Of a DNA stretch of 22,288 nt, positions 19,495 through 22,288 are shown in pieces. The DNA is from an uncultured Oscillospiraceae bacterium. Its GTDB lineage: Bacteria > Bacillota > Clostridia > Oscillospirales > Oscillospiraceae. The stretch spans positions 10,817 to 33,104 of the forward strand of contig CAJTVM010000024.1 of assembly GCA_910579595.1 (NCBI GenBank), in the 5' to 3' direction. Numbering within the stretch: the stretch's first letter is position 1; the number at the start of each line of letters is the position of its first letter. Under the pieces are notes generated by a model. That model worked only from the letters and a program-made list of their open reading frames with translations, did not search any database and was not told where the DNA came from. Made by a program: the position numbers and the translations under genes.

Positions 19495-22288
19495 TTAGGG
19501 CGCGGCAGCGTAGTTGACGTAGATGAAGTCGACCATCTTGGCGCTGCTGCCCAACACGCAGGACACCGCGACGCCCTGGTTGCTGGTCAGGGAGCTCTGC
19601 TCATTCAGATCGCCCAGGCTGTTGATGGTGAAGTTCACGTTCAGGTTCAGCACGTTGGCGCTGGACACGTTGTACAGGTCGTCGGCAGTACGGGCAGTGC
19701 CGTCATCGTGATCACCCATGTAAGCGACCTGGCTGTTGCGGGTGGTAGCCAGATACTCGTCGTCCGTGACGGTACCATCGGCCATCTCGGTGGTCTTAGC
19801 GGCAACGGTGGTGCTGGCGGCGGTGCCGGCATTGTCAGCGCTGCCGTAGTACTTACCGATGAGCGCGGCGTCAGCGGTCTTCAGGTTCTCGATGGGCACC
19901 AGGGCGTAGATCTTGCCGCCGTCCACAGCGGTGCGGCTGGTCTCACGCAGCTGGTAGAACACGTTGTTGCCCAGGTTGGTGATGGTATCGGCATCATCGT
20001 TATCGTTGCCGTCAATCAGACCGTCAATCCACAGCACGGACTCCTGCCCGTTCTGGTAGAAGGTGTACTGGGTGGCGTTATTGGGGGCATCGATCAGGCC
20101 GTACTTGTTGCTGCCCACGAAGAACAGGTTGCCGGTGACGGGAGGCGCGGTACGCTTGACCAGAGGAGCGGGGATGAACACGGTATCAACGTGCTTATCC
20201 ATCTGGTCATAGTTCTGGGCGTACGGATCTTCCTCGGTGCTGTAGTAGACCATCTGCCAGGGATCGGTATTACCGGCATAGGCCGTACCGTTAGCATCGT
20301 TAGTGCCGGTGGACAGATAGCTGCCGGAGGGATTGATAGGCTCGGTGGTCACATCAATGGTGACCTCGCGGCTGTTGCCCAGGAATTCCTTCAGGCCGTT
20401 GTAGGTGGTGGCCTTCTGGTTGGCGGTACCGGCGCCGTCTACCACCACGAACTTGGTGCGCTCGGTGAGGAACAGGTTGCCGCTATCGCCAGCGGGATGC
20501 GCGCCGATGGCCACAGAATTGGCGTTGATGGTGGTGTTGGCATCGCCGAAGGAGTTGGCGGCATCCTGAGCCTGTACGAAGCCGGTGTTATTGGCCGCGC
20601 CGGTCACGGCGGTCATGGTCGTACCAGTACTGCTGCTGCTCATGATGTAGCCGACGTACTGGCCGGGTACGAAGCCGGTGCTGTTGCCGCCAACGTTGGT
20701 ACGCTTGGGCAGCATCAGGTTCATATACATGGCATCGTTCATGGGGCCAACAGTGCCGGGGGCCACGCTGCCAACGGTGGTGACAGCGGTGATAGCGTTG
20801 ACGTTAGTGCGCTGCTGATCCTCGCCCTTGGCGTTGACGTACAGCATGGGATAGTTGAAGCCGCTGCTCAGAACATCGGTGGTGTAGTCAATGTAGGTGG
20901 CGTAGATGAACTCGGCAGAGGTGCGGCCCTGCTCCCAGAACAGCCAGTTGCCTTCCTCGTCCAGATAGAAGGTGTACTCGCCGGCGCTGGTGGGGGCCAT
21001 TACCTGAGCGGTGGGCATGAAACTGCCGTCGGTGGCCAGAGCGAAGATGGAGCGCTCGTAGACCTTGCCGTTGCTCAGGGTGACCTGCTGGCTGTCCTTG
21101 TCAAACTTCACCAGATTGGCGGTGACGGTGGAGGTCAGCTTGGTCATCTCATAGAAGAAGGTGGAGGTCAGCGGAGCACGGGCAGTGGCGTTGCCGTCGG
21201 TGGTATTGCCAGCGGTGGCAACGGCGGTGGTGACAGTGCCGTTGTTGGCGCCGTTGGTGCCGGTAACGGCCACGGTGGCCACGTAATCGCCCAGGACGAT
21301 GTTATTGCTGTCCACCCGGTTGGCGTCCGCGATCTCGGAGTAGTCGGGGGAACTGTTGGCCGGGGTGTGCTTGTCGGGCGTGGCCTGGTCGAAGTAATCA
21401 GTGCCAACGCCGTTCTGAGTCCAGATGCTGGTGCTCAGGGGGTTCTGGGTGTTGTTGTCCTGCACCACCTTGGACAGGGTCATATCCAGGGAGATGACCA
21501 CATCGGCGGTCTTGTCGGCGCTGTTGGAGATCACCAGGTACAGGGGCCAATCGGTGGTAAAGCCGGTGTAGGACTGCAGAGCGGCGTTATCGTTGTTCGC
21601 CTTGATGGGGCTGGCCGCGAAGGTGGTGGCGGCAGTGGTGTTGTCGCCCCAGTTGGAGGCCTCATTGCGGGCAAAGGCGTAGTTGAAGAACACGCCGTCC
21701 TTTGTGCTGATGCCGGTGTCGGTGAGGGCCGCGACCAGACCAGCGTCATCGGTCTCAGCGGCGGTGATGTTGGCGGCAACAACTTTGGTAGCCTGCACGC
21801 GGTCAAACACGGCGTAGGTCTTGAGGTTGGTCTTGAAAGTCACGGAGCCGCTCACGTTGTTGCCAGTCACGTTGACGGTCTCATTGGCGGCGCCGCGGCA
21901 GTCATACCACACGTCAACAGCGTGGTTGAACTGCTTCAGGCCAGACTCCCACTGGAAGGCCAGGGTCACATTGTACTCATCGACACGAGTGCCGGTGGTG
22001 TTGTGATGCAGGGCGGAAGTGTAGTAGTAAGCGGCCTTCTCGATGTCATCGTTAATCTCGGCCTTGGCCAGGTCGCCCTGGATGGTCCAGTCGCTAGTGC
22101 CGGTACCAGTATCACCAATGTTCAGGCCCTTGTCAAAGCTGACGTCCATGGAGAAGCCGATCTTGGTGGTGGGAGCGCCGTTCTTGGTGCCATCGGCCAG
22201 GTTGGGCTCGCCGGTCTGGCTGTTGCCCACGATGATGCCCTTGTGGTTGGTCAGGCCGAAGTTCTCATAGCCCAGGGTGGGGTTCAGG
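19495..22288 (-). CDS. Large S-layer-like surface protein, C-terminal part (5' end outside window)
   Basis: The frame is open from the right edge to TAA at 19497-19495, giving about 930 residues without a start. A GTG at 22230 is internal, since coding continues upstream of it as NPTLGYENFGLTNHKGII. The protein is acidic and very rich in Thr, Asn, Ala, Asp and Gly, with very few cysteines, like S-layer or other secreted surface-array proteins. A similar motif occurs twice: YTFYLDEEGNWLFWEQG (near 20925-20981) and YTFYQNGQESVLWIDG (near 20020-20071), which suggests repeated beta domains. The C-terminus (MVDFIYVNYAAAP) has no LPxTG sorting signal or membrane anchor. Any signal peptide and SLH anchoring domains would lie outside the window. 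It is a surface protein by composition; its exact role is unknown. Confidence 0.8.
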   Translation of the reverse strand, partial: LNPTLGYENFGLTNHKGIIVGNSQTGEPNLADGTKNGAPTTKIGFSMDVSFDKGLNIGDTGTGTSDWTIQGDLAKAEINDDIEKAAYYYTSALHHNTTGTRVDEYNVTLAFQWESGLKQFNHAVDVWYDCRGAANETVNVTGNNVSGSVTFKTNLKTYAVFDRVQATKVVAANITAAETDDAGLVAALTDTGISTKDGVFFNYAFARNEASNWGDNTTAATTFAASPIKANNDNAALQSYTGFTTDWPLYLVISNSADKTADVVISLDMTLSKVVQDNNTQNPLSTSIWTQNGVGTDYFDQATPDKHTPANSSPDYSEIADANRVDSNNIVLGDYVATVAVTGTNGANNGTVTTAVATAGNTTDGNATARAPLTSTFFYEMTKLTSTVTANLVKFDKDSQQVTLSNGKVYERSIFALATDGSFMPTAQVMAPTSAGEYTFYLDEEGNWLFWEQGRTSAEFIYATYIDYTTDVLSSGFNYPMLYVNAKGEDQQRTNVNAITAVTTVGSVAPGTVGPMNDAMYMNLMLPKRTNVGGNSTGFVPGQYVGYIMSSSSTGTTMTAVTGAANNTGFVQAQDAANSFGDANTTINANSVAIGAHPAGDSGNLFLTERTKFVVVDGAGTANQKATTYNGLKEFLGNSREVTIDVTTEPINPSGSYLSTGTNDANGTAYAGNTDPWQMVYYSTEEDPYAQNYDQMDKHVDTVFIPAPLVKRTAPPVTGNLFFVGSNKYGLIDAPNNATQYTFYQNGQESVLWIDGLIDGNDNDDADTITNLGNNVFYQLRETSRTAVDGGKIYALVPIENLKTADAALIGKYYGSADNAGTAASTTVAAKTTEMADGTVTDDEYLATTRNSQVAYMGDHDDGTARTADDLYNVSSANVLNLNVNFTINSLGDLNEQSSLTSNQGVAVSCVLGSSAKMVDFIYVNYAAAP

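Noticed and set aside
22228..22230. GTG at 22230 as start of the surface-protein gene
   Set aside because: The frame continues upstream without a stop to the window edge and with the same composition. There is no ribosome binding site or signal peptide after this GTG.
1..22288. CRISPR arrays, tRNA or rRNA genes, toxin-antitoxin pairs, integrase or transposase genes
   Set aside because: I saw no regularly spaced repeats, no cloverleaf with TTC-type arms, no rRNA-like stretch and no recombinase motifs. The only mobile DNA is the non-coding MITE-like element.

Overview
The window is high-GC, gene-dense bacterial DNA. The likely source is an anaerobic gut Clostridia member, most probably Oscillospiraceae (Flavonifractor/Lawsonibacter/Pseudoflavonifractor-like). 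This rests on a complete V/A-type ATPase operon with bacterial Na+-type ring residues, a ferredoxin-dependent 2-oxoacid oxidoreductase, a phosphotransbutyrylase/butyrate kinase pair, an mDAP-type MurE, and Firmicutes-style ribosome binding sites and promoters. The genus is a guess from overall character, not from a marker gene.

Region 1 (1-9395) holds the terminator of an off-window gene, a sigma-A-like promoter, a leader hairpin, and the operon H/G-I-K-E-C-F-(small membrane protein)-A-B-D for a rotary V-type ATPase, closed by a bidirectional terminator. Subunit K keeps all five Na+ ligands known from Enterococcus hirae NtpK, and subunit I keeps both expected stator arginines. Sodium is therefore the probable coupling ion.

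Region 2 (9410-17105) looks like one metabolic unit. It contains an OFA-family carboxylate transporter (minus strand), a divergent P-loop ATPase of unknown role, a four-subunit 2-oxoacid:ferredoxin oxidoreductase (ferredoxin, alpha, beta, gamma), a GntR/FCD regulator (minus strand), and ptb-buk. Together these predict uptake of a 2-oxoacid or export of a carboxylic acid, oxidative decarboxylation to acyl-CoA with reduced ferredoxin, then acyl-phosphate and ATP. Three copies of an ATCTTGCAAGAT-type palindrome lie in the two control regions, each at the same distance from a -10-like hexamer. Two of these overlap the presumed starts of the transporter and of gntR, which suggests a small self-regulated regulon.

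Region 3 (17106-19453) starts with a 162-bp MITE-like element inserted at the buk stop codon and flanked by TAA duplications. A strong terminator follows, then a stand-alone murE, then a small phage-tail-like gene whose ribosome binding site is locked in a hairpin.

Region 4 (19495-22288) is the C-terminal 930 residues or so of a very large Thr/Asn/Ala/Asp-rich, S-layer-like surface protein on the minus strand. Its reading frame runs off the right edge of the window.
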